Positions 1-8,001 of a DNA stretch of 45,199 nucleotides are shown here, one piece after another. Below the pieces are notes generated by a model that was given only the letters and a program-made list of their open reading frames with translations, did not search any database and was not told the origin of the DNA. A program made the position numbers and the translations under genes. How positions within the stretch are numbered: the stretch's first letter is position 1; each line of letters begins with the position of its first letter. This stretch comes from an uncultured Clostridia bacterium (GTDB lineage Bacteria; Bacillota; Clostridia; TANB77; CAG-508), in contig CAJFLB010000010.1 in the NCBI GenBank assembly GCA_904387305.1, forward strand, positions 1-45,199, read 5' to 3'.

Positions 1-124
1 AAGCAATCCTTTTTAATCAATTAAATCCTTTTAAATAGCATTTAACTGGTAATTAGAAGTTACTTTTTCTAAATATATTTTACTTTTTCAATTGACATTT
101 TTTTCATTTTTATTCTTTTTTATC

Positions 125-859
125 TTATTTTCTCTTACTTAAAGTAATTTCTGTAATACGTTTTCTTGAGTAATCTGAACCATTGTCTCTTATGCGGTAT
201 TTAGAATCTTCATCCAATTGCTTAATCAATGTATTCAATTCTTCAGTAGTTTCATATTTTTGATTATTATATATAATTGTGATTTTATTATTGTTTTCAA
301 GATTATTCTTATCTACTAAATCTATCAATTCTGATACATTTGAACATTTAGAAAATGTTTCATTATATTCTTTAACATTTTGCTCTATATAATAACAACT
401 TAAAGGAATGATACATACTATCAATATGGCAATGACACATAAAATATTAGATATCCTTCGATGTTTTTTTCTTATGCATATAGATATAATAAATAGGATA
501 ATAGGAATTAAGAAAATCCAAATAGATGCTCTAAATATCCCTTGTAACAATAAATGACTCATAATAGCTAACACGATTGCACTAACATAAATTCTTCTAT
601 TATTTTTATGTATCTTCTCCATATTTTCTTGTTTTTCATTTTCAGTTTCTATTGAACTATATATATGTAATATAAAAAAAGATATTATGGAAATTATTAA
701 AACTGCTAATCCAATGATAACTATACCTACCCAAGTTAAAGAAATCAAGGATGCACCTAAGTTTACAGCTGGTGAAACCATATCAGCATAGCAAAAATTA
801 TTCCATAATATAATCAATAAAAAAACAATTAAACTTATTCTTTCTATTCTTTTTTTCAT
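125..859 (-). CDS. Hypothetical membrane protein with signal peptide
   Basis: Protein of 244 aa that I do not recognise. An N-terminal signal peptide (basic MKKR, hydrophobic core, ending near FCYAD) is followed by a hydrophobic helix around residues 40-66, a short charged linker, and two or three more helices around 90-165. The last 80 residues are polar, probably a soluble domain. The start is supported by AAAAGGGGA about 6 nt upstream. It is the last gene of a minus-strand run with the genes at 880, 1215 and 2311. The FCYAD cleavage region closely matches that of the 99-aa protein at 2311-2610, suggesting the two are exported the same way or share ancestry. No function is inferred. No clear terminator is visible in 1-124. 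Confidence 0.75.
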   Translation of the reverse strand: MKKRIERISLIVFLLIILWNNFCYADMVSPAVNLGASLISLTWVGIVIIGLAVLIISIISFFILHIYSSIETENEKQENMEKIHKNNRRIYVSAIVLAIMSHLLLQGIFRASIWIFLIPIILFIISICIRKKHRRISNILCVIAILIVCIIPLSCYYIEQNVKEYNETFSKCSNVSELIDLVDKNNLENNNKITIIYNNQKYETTEELNTLIKQLDEDSKYRIRDNGSDYSRKRITEITLSKRK

Positions 860-879
860 AAAAATTCCCCTTTTACTTA

Positions 880-1218
880 TTATATATAATTGATAATAAC
901 ACCAATTGAAAAAGATATGACATTATTTATCAACGAAATTGCAAATGGTGATACTTTATCAAATTTTAAATACTTTTTGTATAATACAAACTCAACCATA
1001 ACAACTAATATTTCTAAAATTGCTACTCCGATATTATATATAAAATCATTTGTAAATAACATTAAACAGTTCGCTATATATACCACAATCGGATTTGTGC
1101 ATATATTCACTAAAATAACAACTTTAATATCATCTTTATCTCTTATTCCTATAATGAAAGACACTGTTAGCTCAATAATAATTGTTAAAAATAGGGAAAT
1201 CAATAAACTCAAAATCAT
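880..1218 (-). CDS. Small integral membrane protein (112 aa)
   Basis: Unrecognised protein that is almost entirely hydrophobic, with about four predicted membrane helices (residues 3-22, 32-52, 60-80 and 92-110) joined by short charged turns such as RDKDD. Its ATG overlaps the TGA of the MFS transporter upstream (ATGA), and its ribosome binding site GGAG lies inside the end of that gene, so the two are translationally coupled. It may be an accessory subunit of the transporter, but that rests only on position. The antisense ORF over the same bases is a shadow. Confidence 0.7.
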   Translation of the reverse strand: MILSLLISLFLTIIIELTVSFIIGIRDKDDIKVVILVNICTNPIVVYIANCLMLFTNDFIYNIGVAILEILVVMVEFVLYKKYLKFDKVSPFAISLINNVISFSIGVIINYI

Positions 1219-2261
1219 TCTTCATTCTCCATAATAATATCATATTTTTTAATTCCTACACATAGAGCTATCAATGATACAATTGTTACTAAAAATAGAC
1301 CAATCGGCGTGAAAATTGTCTGTGTATATCCAAAAAATACAGGTACTGCACCAATGAATAAAGCTAATGTTAGTAATCCAAATGCCATTCCTTTGTTGTG
1401 ATATAAAATATTACTTAAAGCTGTTAATGTAATAGGCATTGTCATATTAAAAAATAATATGGCAAGAATTCCTAGCACACTATTATCAAACGCAAATATA
1501 AAGAATATTGCTGAAATCATTAATGACAATAAAGATGTTTTTAAAAAGCCGATTTTATCTCCTATTACTCCTCCTAACATTTTTCCCAATACTACAGCAC
1601 ATATTGAAATTACTGCTAATATGAAATTACTTTTCCATTCAAAAGATAATATTAAACCAACATATCCTCTAATACATACTGTTATGATTAAACATGCTAT
1701 GATTGCAATCTTTGTATTGTTTAATTTTGGAACAATCATTTCTTCATTATGTACTTTCTCTTTAATTTGATGATATAACCAAATTAAGGATAAAGCTGAT
1801 AATAATAAGATTATAATGATGATATAATTTTTATCATAATCTAGAAAGAAAGATTGCCCACCTAAATATATTCCCATTGCTCCTGTAGATACAAATATAC
1901 CAGATAAAGTTGCTTTTTTATTACTGATATTTAATACATCGATTCCGCCACCAACATGAAACATAGAATTTCCTAAACCTGCTATTAAACAAGCTAAAAT
2001 TCCCAAATTAGATAAACCTAAGGCTATGGCAACAAGTATGCACCCTATAGCTGAACACAAAGCATTTTTATTCACTTTATCAGCAATAATACCTATTGGC
2101 AATTGCATAGCAAATGCAAAGAAATTATATATGACCATTGCCCAAAATATTGAAAGAACTCCACTTAAATGTGGTGTTACTGTATTTATGACTAGTACTG
2201 CACAAGAAAAGTCAATGATAAAATGAATGATACTATAGATAGATACGATTTTTACTTTCAT
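1215..2261 (-). CDS. Major facilitator superfamily transporter
   Basis: A 348-aa polytopic membrane protein with about 10-12 helices. The glycine-rich stretch GLGNSMFHVGGG around residues 90-102 resembles the region found in fosmidomycin-resistance-like (Fsr/YfnC) MFS proteins, and PIGIIADKVNKNA around residues 55-67 fits the MFS motif-A loop between helices 2 and 3. It is somewhat shorter than the usual 390-400 aa. The substrate cannot be told from sequence. The start is backed by GAAGGAG about 8 nt upstream. It lies 49 bp downstream of the 99-aa exported protein and overlaps the next small membrane gene by 4 nt, so it sits in the middle of a four-gene operon. Confidence 0.8.
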   Translation of the reverse strand: MKVKIVSIYSIIHFIIDFSCAVLVINTVTPHLSGVLSIFWAMVIYNFFAFAMQLPIGIIADKVNKNALCSAIGCILVAIALGLSNLGILACLIAGLGNSMFHVGGGIDVLNISNKKATLSGIFVSTGAMGIYLGGQSFFLDYDKNYIIIIILLLSALSLIWLYHQIKEKVHNEEMIVPKLNNTKIAIIACLIITVCIRGYVGLILSFEWKSNFILAVISICAVVLGKMLGGVIGDKIGFLKTSLLSLMISAIFFIFAFDNSVLGILAILFFNMTMPITLTALSNILYHNKGMAFGLLTLALFIGAVPVFFGYTQTIFTPIGLFLVTIVSLIALCVGIKKYDIIMENEE

Positions 2262-2310
2262 TCTTCTTTTTTCTCCTTCTTTAATTCATTTTCATCATGA
2301 TCAGATTCCT

Positions 2311-2610
2311 CTATTGTTTTTTATTCTCTTCTTGATTTTTCACACCTGCAATTTTTTTCTTCTTTTTGATTATTCTTAAAACTAGATATGCTGAAACTAC
2401 AATGGCAATAACAACAATACCTATTATAATGATTCTTTGTATAAAAATTTTATTTTGATTTTCTTCTAATAATTTCCATGTAGGTTCATCTCCCCCACCA
2501 TGCCATACTCCATTTGCATCTCTCCATATTAGATCTGCGTAACAAAAACTTTGACATGCTACTATTAAGATAAAAAGAATTGCCATAATCCTTATTACTT
2601 GTTTCTTCAT
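2311..2610 (-). CDS. Small exported membrane-anchored protein (99 aa)
   Basis: Unrecognised protein: signal peptide ending near SFCYAD (residues about 20-26), a short outer segment rich in Gly, Trp and Asp (residues 27-50), one membrane helix at about 58-80, and a highly basic tail (KKKKK). This topology puts roughly 30 residues outside the cell. The ribosome binding site AAAGGGGGAG lies about 8 nt before the ATG. It is the first gene of the operon that continues into the MFS transporter and has a good sigma-70-type promoter just upstream. The signal peptide resembles that of the 244-aa protein at the end of the same operon. Confidence 0.75.
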   Translation of the reverse strand: MKKQVIRIMAILFILIVACQSFCYADLIWRDANGVWHGGGDEPTWKLLEENQNKIFIQRIIIIGIVVIAIVVSAYLVLRIIKKKKKIAGVKNQEENKKQ

Positions 2611-2649
2611 AATACAACTCCCCCTTTTGCTAAGCTATTTTCTATAATC

Positions 2650-2679
2650 ATTTTAGCATAATCAATTATTTTTTGACAA
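2650..2679 (-). promoter_or_regulatory. Promoter of the 2610-125 membrane operon
   Basis: Minus strand: -35 TTGTCA (2674-2679), 18-bp spacer, -10 TAAAAT (2650-2655). It is placed about 40 bp before the ATG at 2610, downstream of the tRNA terminator. The match is seen in the sequence; activity is inferred. Confidence 0.6.
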
Positions 2680-2708
2680 TATACATAACAAATTAAAATT
2701 AAGTATAA

Positions 2709-2748
2709 AAAACAACTTACAAACCTTTTAAGATTTGTAAGTTGTTTT
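2709..2748 (-). terminator. Rho-independent terminator of tRNA-Thr
   Basis: A 15-bp perfect stem (arms 2709-2723 and 2734-2748) with a 10-nt loop and a run of U on the minus-strand side, starting 5 nt after the encoded CCA of the tRNA. Confidence 0.85.
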
Positions 2749-2752
2749 CAAA

Positions 2753-2828
2753 TGGAGCCACTAAGCAGAATCGAACTGCTGACCTACGGGTTACGAATCC
2801 GTTGCTCTACCAACTGAGCTATAGTGGC
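2753..2828 (-). tRNA. tRNA-Thr (anticodon CGU)
   Basis: A 76-nt cloverleaf with encoded CCA. Acceptor GCCACTA pairs with TAGTGGC, the D-stem is GCTC/GAGC, the anticodon loop TTCGTAA gives anticodon CGT (positions 2793-2795), and the T-arm AGCAG/CTGCT carries TTCGAAT. The discriminator base is T. One oddity is that the anticodon stem ACGGA/CCCGT ends in an A31-C39 mismatch where related tRNAs usually have an A-U pair. Identity as Thr follows from the anticodon and overall resemblance to Firmicute threonine tRNAs. Confidence 0.93.
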
Positions 2829-2933
2829 ATATAAAGCGTTTTACCAGTTATATTCTATGTTTGACAATTTTTTTGTATGCTGATTTGGTTGTCTATTTTG
2901 TTCACTTTTTCTATTAAGAAAGTTGTCAAACAC

Positions 2934-2962
2934 ATTATAGTATATCTAACTAAAAAAAGCAA
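2934..2962 (-). promoter_or_regulatory. Promoter of tRNA-Thr
   Basis: Minus strand: -35 TTGCTT (2957-2962), 17-bp spacer, -10 TATAAT (2934-2939). It lies about 105 bp upstream of the mature tRNA, which implies a long 5' leader removed by RNase P. A second TTGACA-like hexamer in between has no well-placed -10. Confidence 0.55.
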
Positions 2963-3036
2963 TATCAACTTTTAATTATTTATGTTTGTACCAAATGTCA
3001 TTTTATATATTTTTTTGTTGACAATATATAATTGCT

Positions 3037-3162
3037 TTGATTGTTGGTATAGTTATTTGCTTCTTAGCTAGTCTAAGTTACAATACATATATTAAATGGT
3101 CACAAAAAGAAATTGAAGTTCGTGCTGAGAACTCCAATTCACATTTAAACGAGATTCAATAA
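3037..3162 (+). CDS. Possible small single-helix membrane peptide or gene remnant
   Basis: A 41-codon plus-strand reading frame with TTG as the only usable start. It encodes one hydrophobic helix (LIVGIVICFLASL) and then a charged, protein-like tail (YIKWSQKEIEVRAENSN). There is no ribosome binding site, and a TGA stop lies five codons before the TTG, so it may be the 3' remnant of a gene. A perfect intrinsic terminator starting at its stop codon argues that this strand is or was transcribed. The stretch 2963-3036 holds nothing else recognisable. Confidence 0.35.
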   Translation: MIVGIVICFLASLSYNTYIKWSQKEIEVRAENSNSHLNEIQ

Positions 3163-3186
3163 GGGCTTCGGCTCTTATTTTTTATT
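3158..3186 (+). terminator. Plus-strand terminator with UUCG tetraloop
   Basis: Stem AATAAGGGC / GCTCTTATT (one G-T pair) closed by TTCG and followed by a T run. The stop codon of the small frame at 3037-3162 is part of the stem. The rest of 3187-3341 is AT-rich with no gene. Confidence 0.75.
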
Positions 3187-3341
3187 ATATTATCAATAAT
3201 TTTTTCTTTCGTCAACTCCAAATACGTTTCATTTATGTTACATTTCTATTACATTATACTAAATTTTTTTGGAATGTAAACACTTTCACTTTACTTTTTA
3301 TTTATTGATAAAATTAAAGTTTATACTATCTCTTAAATCTA

Positions 3342-4427
3342 TTATCTTTCAGATACTTCTTCTGGCATATTTTCATATAAAGGGATAATAAAGTTTAGTG
3401 GTGCATCTACTGTATCAGAAGCTTCATAAATTTCCTTCATATTATTAGCCTCTGATTGTGGTGCTAATAAATTCTGCATATATTGATGAGTATATAAACT
3501 TTCATCTTGATTAACCACATCGAATTTTTGTAAATATAAGGTATTTTGTCCCACGTTAATGTATCCTTCTTTTAAGAATTCTACACCACCTATCAATGCT
3601 TTTTCTAAGCTATTCCATCCTTGTTCGTATGCATATTGTGCTGCATTTTGAATAATTTCTTCTTGTGAATTTCCTTTTGCGTTTATATTAAATGGATTAT
3701 ATACAACTGTATCATTATATTCACAACCTCTAGACAATACCGTTCCATTTCTTCCCTGCTCTTGAATTAATCTAGATGCTATAAAATATGGATCTAGATT
3801 CGCATTTTTTCCTGCTTGTATTAAGGCTTCTGAAATACTATCTCCTTCTAGGAAAGAATTTTCTGTTATTTCATAAATACCTTCTTCTGTTTGTGCACCT
3901 TCTACATATTTCAACTCAGCAAATTGGAATATATTTTCATCATTTAATATATTTCTAGGGTCCATTTGATATTTTATTGCTTTGTCAGAAGCACATAACC
4001 ATGTTCCATTATCAAAAGTCCTATCTTTGTCTATTTCGCATTTCCAATCTTCTGGATATTCTGAAGAGTCTGGTATTAAATTTGTTGGATATTCTGTATT
4101 GTCTTTATGCCCTTCATTTGCAATCACTTCTTCCCAATCCAATTTGGTATAGAATAATGTAAATGTCCAATCAGGGTGTTCTTCTTTTAATTTATCTATT
4201 AATTCTTTATATCCAGGATATTTACTTTCTTTCAAGTTTTCTCCATCATATTCTACATATTTTTGTCTTTGACTTTCTGTAATCCATACAAAAATAAAGC
4301 AACACAAAACAATTAAAACAATTACTAATACACTGATTATTTTTGCCTTTTTAGGAATATTTTTTAATGTTGTTCCAACCTTTATTATTAAATTATTGAT
4401 TATTTCTTTTATATTTTCTTTATTCAT
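3342..4427 (-). CDS. Membrane-anchored N-acetylglucosaminidase-type peptidoglycan hydrolase
   Basis: A 361-aa protein with a basic, amphipathic N-terminus, a membrane helix at about residues 30-50, and then an extracellular domain. The module YPGYKELIDKLKEEHPDW followed by WTFTLFYTKLDWEEVI is typical of clostridial LytD-like glucosaminidases. MDPRNILNDENIFQF and ASRLIQEQGRNG (the E of IQEQG is the likely catalytic acid) mark the glucosaminidase fold. It should cut the glycan backbone of the cell wall from the outer membrane face. No Shine-Dalgarno sequence precedes the ATG and a -10 box ends only 7 nt upstream, so the mRNA is probably leaderless. The C-terminal 40 residues are low in recognisable motifs. 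Confidence 0.8.
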   Translation of the reverse strand: MNKENIKEIINNLIIKVGTTLKNIPKKAKIISVLVIVLIVLCCFIFVWITESQRQKYVEYDGENLKESKYPGYKELIDKLKEEHPDWTFTLFYTKLDWEEVIANEGHKDNTEYPTNLIPDSSEYPEDWKCEIDKDRTFDNGTWLCASDKAIKYQMDPRNILNDENIFQFAELKYVEGAQTEEGIYEITENSFLEGDSISEALIQAGKNANLDPYFIASRLIQEQGRNGTVLSRGCEYNDTVVYNPFNINAKGNSQEEIIQNAAQYAYEQGWNSLEKALIGGVEFLKEGYINVGQNTLYLQKFDVVNQDESLYTHQYMQNLLAPQSEANNMKEIYEASDTVDAPLNFIIPLYENMPEEVSER

Positions 4428-4434
4428 GTTTTTT

Positions 4435-4464
4435 ATTATACCATATCTTTTTCAATTTTTTCAA
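4435..4464 (-). promoter_or_regulatory. Promoter giving a leaderless mRNA
   Basis: Minus strand: -35 TTGAAA (4459-4464), 18-bp spacer, -10 TATAAT (4435-4440). Only 7 nt separate the -10 box from the ATG at 4427, so transcription should begin at or next to the start codon. Confidence 0.6.
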
Positions 4465-4505
4465 TGCCTTTATATGACTTTTGTATGAATTTTGATACCT
4501 TATTT

Positions 4506-4710
4506 GTGACTGTTCAAATCAAATACTGGAAAGCTTAGATATACATTATTTTGAAATACCGCGTAAGCGACCAAACGAGCAAAAGCGAGTGCGATTGGAG
4601 CAACCTTCTTTCCGTTGAAAGATTTATCTTTCAACATCTGTGGTTGCGACACACAAGGTACGAAAAATAATGTATATCTAAGCTTTCCAGTATTTGATTT
4701 GAACAGTTAC
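4506..4710. repeat. Palindromic MITE-like element, 47-bp terminal inverted repeats
   Basis: Arms 4506-4552 and 4664-4710 are inverted copies with a single mismatch (position 4508 against 4708). The 111-bp middle is itself palindromic: GCAACC pairs with GGTTGC, and a central 10-bp perfect hairpin GTTGAAAGAT / ATCTTTCAAC has a 2-nt loop. No transposase lies inside; the 76-codon frame starting at 4615 is chance coding through the arm. It lies between the glucosaminidase and the surface-protein terminator. It could be a non-autonomous mobile element or a very long RNA hairpin. Flanks show no obvious target duplication by eye. Confidence 0.75.
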
Positions 4711-4730
4711 AACTATTTTATAGAAAAAAT

Positions 4731-4769
4731 AGAAAATACCCTTTACTTTAATGTAAATAGGTATTCTCT
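4731..4769 (-). terminator. Terminator of the surface-protein gene
   Basis: Minus strand: AGAGAATACC pairs with GGTATTTTCT, with an inner TTTAC/GTAAA stem, followed by ATTTTTTCT. It sits just after the stop codon at 4779. Confidence 0.75.
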
Positions 4770-4778
4770 ATTATCTTT

Positions 4779-6224
4779 TTATTTAAATCTTTTTCCTTTT
4801 CTTCTTCCTCTTCGTGGTCTATCTTCTTCATATTCATCAGTATAATCAGAATTATATCCTTCTAGAAAATCTCTTTTTGCTTTTTCTTTTTCCTCTTTTT
4901 CTTTACTATCATCAAAATCTAGTTTAGTTCTCAATTCCTGATTGTTTTCTTCTATTTGTAAATCATCATTATCCTCTTTTTGTGAAAAGTCATTTTGCCC
5001 ATTTAGAGGTTCCGCATTATAATTATCAGATTGATTATCATCGTCATAATTATCATATTCATCTTCATCATTTATTCCTGCAAATGGGACTCCTAAGAAT
5101 TCTTCTGCATATGCTCTATTTCTTCTACGTTTTATCACAATGATAATTACTATGATAAGTATCAGAGCAATTATTCCTCCTGCTATCATAAACATTTTTC
5201 TTTGTTCTTGTTGTTGTCTTTCCTCTTCTTCTTTTGCTAAAGCTTCTTCATCTACAAGTGATTTATTAACTGTTAATTGATAAGTTGCTACATTATTTCC
5301 TTCACCATCTGCAACTAAAATTGTAATGACATTTTCTCCTTCTTTTAGTTCTTCATTTCCCAATATTTCTACTGTATAGTTAGGATCTGTTGGAACTGCT
5401 TGGATATCTAATGATGTACTTTCCCCAATGTATTTTACGGTATATTCATATACATCTTTTTTAAAAGAAGGATTTAATTCTAAATCAGCTATTGTTATAT
5501 TAGATAATCCATTTACAATTTCTGTTTCTTCTTCTGTTTCGTTTGTTTTTTCTCCTTCTCTGGTTACATTAATCGTATATGTTTTTGTTGTTCCATCTTC
5601 TGCTGTAACAACAACATTTAATGCATTTTCTCCATATGCAAGTGTTTGGCTTCCTGTTCCTAATACAGTTGCAGCTGAATCCTGTGCTGTTGCATATACC
5701 TCTACACTTTCTACATCTTCTGGAACTGTAACATTATATGTGGTTGTTCCTGGAGTGAATCCAGAGAAATCATTTGGTCTGATTCCTAAATTACTTAAAT
5801 TCGCATTACTTGATTTTTGTTCTGTTGTTGTATTATTAGAACTATCTGAATCTGATGTACCTTCTACTGTAATAGTTCCTCCTGTTGAATATGGTGTACC
5901 TTTTTCTGAATCTTGCATATCGTCTACTGATGTTGCAACAACCCTAATTGAACCTGTTCCATTAACATCAAGATTTACATTAGCAGGGCCATTATCTAAA
6001 GAAACTATATCTTCTTGTAAGGTTGCATTTCCTAATACTGTTAATTTTACGTTTCCTTTCACTTCATTTCCTGTTACTTTAATCGTTATTGTATCTCCTA
6101 CATTAGCTGTTGATTTTGAAAAAGCAATTACCAGTCCAGCAGCTTGCACTTTTGGCGCCATTGCCATTATTATTACGAAACACATAATCATGTATACTAT
6201 TATTCTTTTTACTCCTATTTTCAT
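4779..6224 (-). CDS. Cell-surface protein with cadherin-like domains and a C-terminal membrane anchor
   Basis: A 481-aa protein, taking the ATG at 6224 because AAAGGAGG lies 6 nt before it; the longer frame to 6248 runs through that site. It has a signal peptide to about residue 29 (ending VQAAG) and an Ig or cohesin-like domain (about 30-120). Two repeats of the cadherin-like beta-sandwich type follow, each opening with LSN and closing with TYTINVTR or TYQLTVNK (about 140-220 and 235-320). Next come a Glu/Gln-rich linker, a membrane helix at about 340-360 followed by KRRRNR, and a long acidic cytoplasmic tail ending in a basic patch (RRGRRKGKRFK). It likely displays the beta-sandwich stalk on the cell face; partner unknown. 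Monocistronic, with its own promoter and terminator. Confidence 0.8.
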   Translation of the reverse strand: MKIGVKRIIVYMIMCFVIIMAMAPKVQAAGLVIAFSKSTANVGDTITIKVTGNEVKGNVKLTVLGNATLQEDIVSLDNGPANVNLDVNGTGSIRVVATSVDDMQDSEKGTPYSTGGTITVEGTSDSDSSNNTTTEQKSSNANLSNLGIRPNDFSGFTPGTTTYNVTVPEDVESVEVYATAQDSAATVLGTGSQTLAYGENALNVVVTAEDGTTKTYTINVTREGEKTNETEEETEIVNGLSNITIADLELNPSFKKDVYEYTVKYIGESTSLDIQAVPTDPNYTVEILGNEELKEGENVITILVADGEGNNVATYQLTVNKSLVDEEALAKEEEERQQQEQRKMFMIAGGIIALILIIVIIIVIKRRRNRAYAEEFLGVPFAGINDEDEYDNYDDDNQSDNYNAEPLNGQNDFSQKEDNDDLQIEENNQELRTKLDFDDSKEKEEKEKAKRDFLEGYNSDYTDEYEEDRPRRGRRKGKRFK

Positions 6225-6351
6225 ATTTTCCTCCTTTGTAAACTCCATTTTCTTTTTCTTATCTTTATCCTAAATATAAATCCTGCAACTAGTATATCAA
6301 TCAATAATGGTAAATTTATATTTTTACAAATTTTATTTTTTCGACATTTTT

Positions 6352-6380
6352 ATTATAACATTAGCATTTTTTTTAGTCAA
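6352..6380 (-). promoter_or_regulatory. Promoter of the surface-protein gene
   Basis: Minus strand: -35 TTGACT (6375-6380), 17-bp spacer, -10 TATAAT (6352-6357), about 125 bp before the start codon. The remaining 6381-6589 is AT-rich and I see no gene in it. Confidence 0.7.
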
Positions 6381-6589
6381 TAAATTCCATTTTATTTTAT
6401 CTATTATGAACCAAAGTAAGATGATATAATATTTTTTTATAAGAGGCTTAACATTGTTGTATAGAGAAAAATCTTATATATGTTCAAGATAAAAGTCGAT
6501 TTTTCTTTTGAAAATAAAATTTTAATATTTATTTTCACTTTGAGTTGCGTAACTTAAAGTTTCATATTGTTTCCTATACCATAAAAAAT

Positions 6590-6629
6590 AACTGTATAAG
6601 TGTAAAATATAATTTGCACTTACGCAGTT
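6590..6629 (-). terminator. Terminator of the rseP operon
   Basis: Arms 6590-6606 and 6613-6629 pair with two mismatched positions; on the minus strand the stem is followed by ATTTTTTAT. It lies 15 bp after the rseP stop. Confidence 0.75.
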
Positions 6630-6643
6630 AATTTTATAAAACA

Positions 6644-7895
6644 TTAAAATAATCGTAATATATCATTATATGAAACATAGATAGATAGTGCAATTAATAT
6701 AGAAAATCCTAATAATTGTATATTAATTTCGTTTTCTGGTTTCATTGGTTTTTTCCTAATCGCTTCTATAATTAAAATTAAGATTTTTCCTCCATCTAAT
6801 GCTGGAATTGGTAATAAATTGGTTACACCTAAGGAAATAGATATTAAAGCCATCAAATAGATAAATTCTCTAAATCCATTTGTTTGAGAAACCATTTCTC
6901 CTATTCCAATTGGTCCTGTCATTTGATCTATACCAACATTTCCTGTAAATAATTGTTTTACATTATCTACTATTGAAAAGACAAATGTTTTTGTTTCAAC
7001 TAATCCATAATAACATCTATTTAAGAATGTATCTGGTGCCATTCTCATATTAACACCTAAATAATAGGTAGAAACATAATCTGGTGTAAATTCTATATTG
7101 ATTTCTTCATTTCCTCTTTGAATCGTCAAAAGAATAGTTCCTAAACCTTTTTGTTGCAATACTTCTATGATTTTATTGGTATCTCTATTAGTGTCTACAT
7201 TATTAATTTTCGTAATGACATCATTTGCTTGTATTCCCTGTTTTTCACTACTACTTCCTTTTTCCACCATGATAACTTGACACTTGTCATCTAAATACAT
7301 TCCTGTAACTTTTGATTGTACTTCTGTAGGCTCTATGTTAAATTCTAAAGTTTCTCCATTTCTTTCTACCTTTACAAATATTTCTTCTCCAGTAGCATTT
7401 TGCATAATGTCATCTAAGTCATATTTATTATTTACTTTTTCTCCATTTAATTCTACAATAACATCTCCACTTTGAATTCCTGCTTGTTCTGCCGCATATC
7501 CAGGAATCGTAGAATCCACAACGTTTGAAATATATACTCCTGATGTTGCTAGAACGATAAAATAAACCACTACAGCAAACAGAATATTCACAATTGCTCC
7601 TGCAGCACATATTGCAATTCTTTTTGGAATACTTGCTTTAGAGAATGATTTATCATCTTCAGATGCTTTATCTTCTCCTTCCATACTAACATATCCTCCG
7701 CAAAGGAATTGCTCTTAATGAATATTTTGTTTCTTTTCCTTGTTTATTCCAAATTCCTGGCCCAAATCCAATGGAAAATTCATTTACTTTTACTTTACAA
7801 AGTTTGGCCACTATAAAGTGGCCAAGCTCGTGTATTAAAATTAAGAAGCCTAATAATATGATAATTTTTATAGCAGATATAATAAATGTTATCAA
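6644..7895 (-). CDS. rseP: RseP-type intramembrane zinc metalloprotease, +1 frameshift at CGG
   Basis: Site-2 protease that cuts membrane substrates such as anti-sigma factors. The first frame starts at TTG (7895, GGAGG upstream) and carries the zinc site HELGH near residue 23. It runs to codon 66, which is CGG, then meets TAG at 7686. Dropping one C at 7700 continues as GGYVSMEG, restoring the conserved LGGYV segment, and the second frame runs to 6644. The joined product is 416 aa: HELGH, PDZ-like domain (about 120-200), second PDZ-like part, and NLLPIPALDGG with the zinc-ligand Asp. Everything outside the one base is intact, so I prefer recoding over a dead gene, though an assembly error is possible. 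It ends the cdsA-uppS operon; dxr, usually between cdsA and rseP, is absent. Confidence 0.85.
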
Positions 7896-7948
7896 ATTTT
7901 TCCTCCTTATTCAAACATAAATTTATTTCAAAACGTAAAATCTACCCA

Positions 7949-8001
7949 ACAGAAATATTCCAAAATGTCCCAAACAGAAACGTCCCCAATGGGACATTTT
8001 A
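7949..8001. repeat. REP-like palindrome (GGGACATTTT type)
   Basis: AAAATGTCCC (7962-7971) and GGGACATTTT (7991-8000) are inverted, with AAACAGAAACGTCCCC in between. The pattern GGGACGTTTCTGTTTGGGACA resembles the REP-like repeats that accompany Y1 (IS200-related) transposases in Firmicutes. A relative lies at 15045-15120. The right end overlaps the last two bases of cdsA. Confidence 0.6.

Noticed and set aside
4615..4845. 76-codon frame inside the palindromic element
   Set aside because: Runs from the centre through the inverted arm and terminator; no ribosome binding site; coding through a palindrome is chance.
5428..6273. Plus-strand frame of 281 codons opposite the surface-protein gene
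   Set aside because: It is the antisense shadow of a clear gene with signal peptide, repeats and anchor; it has no ribosome binding site or promoter, and its Ser/Val-rich make-up reflects the complementary strand.
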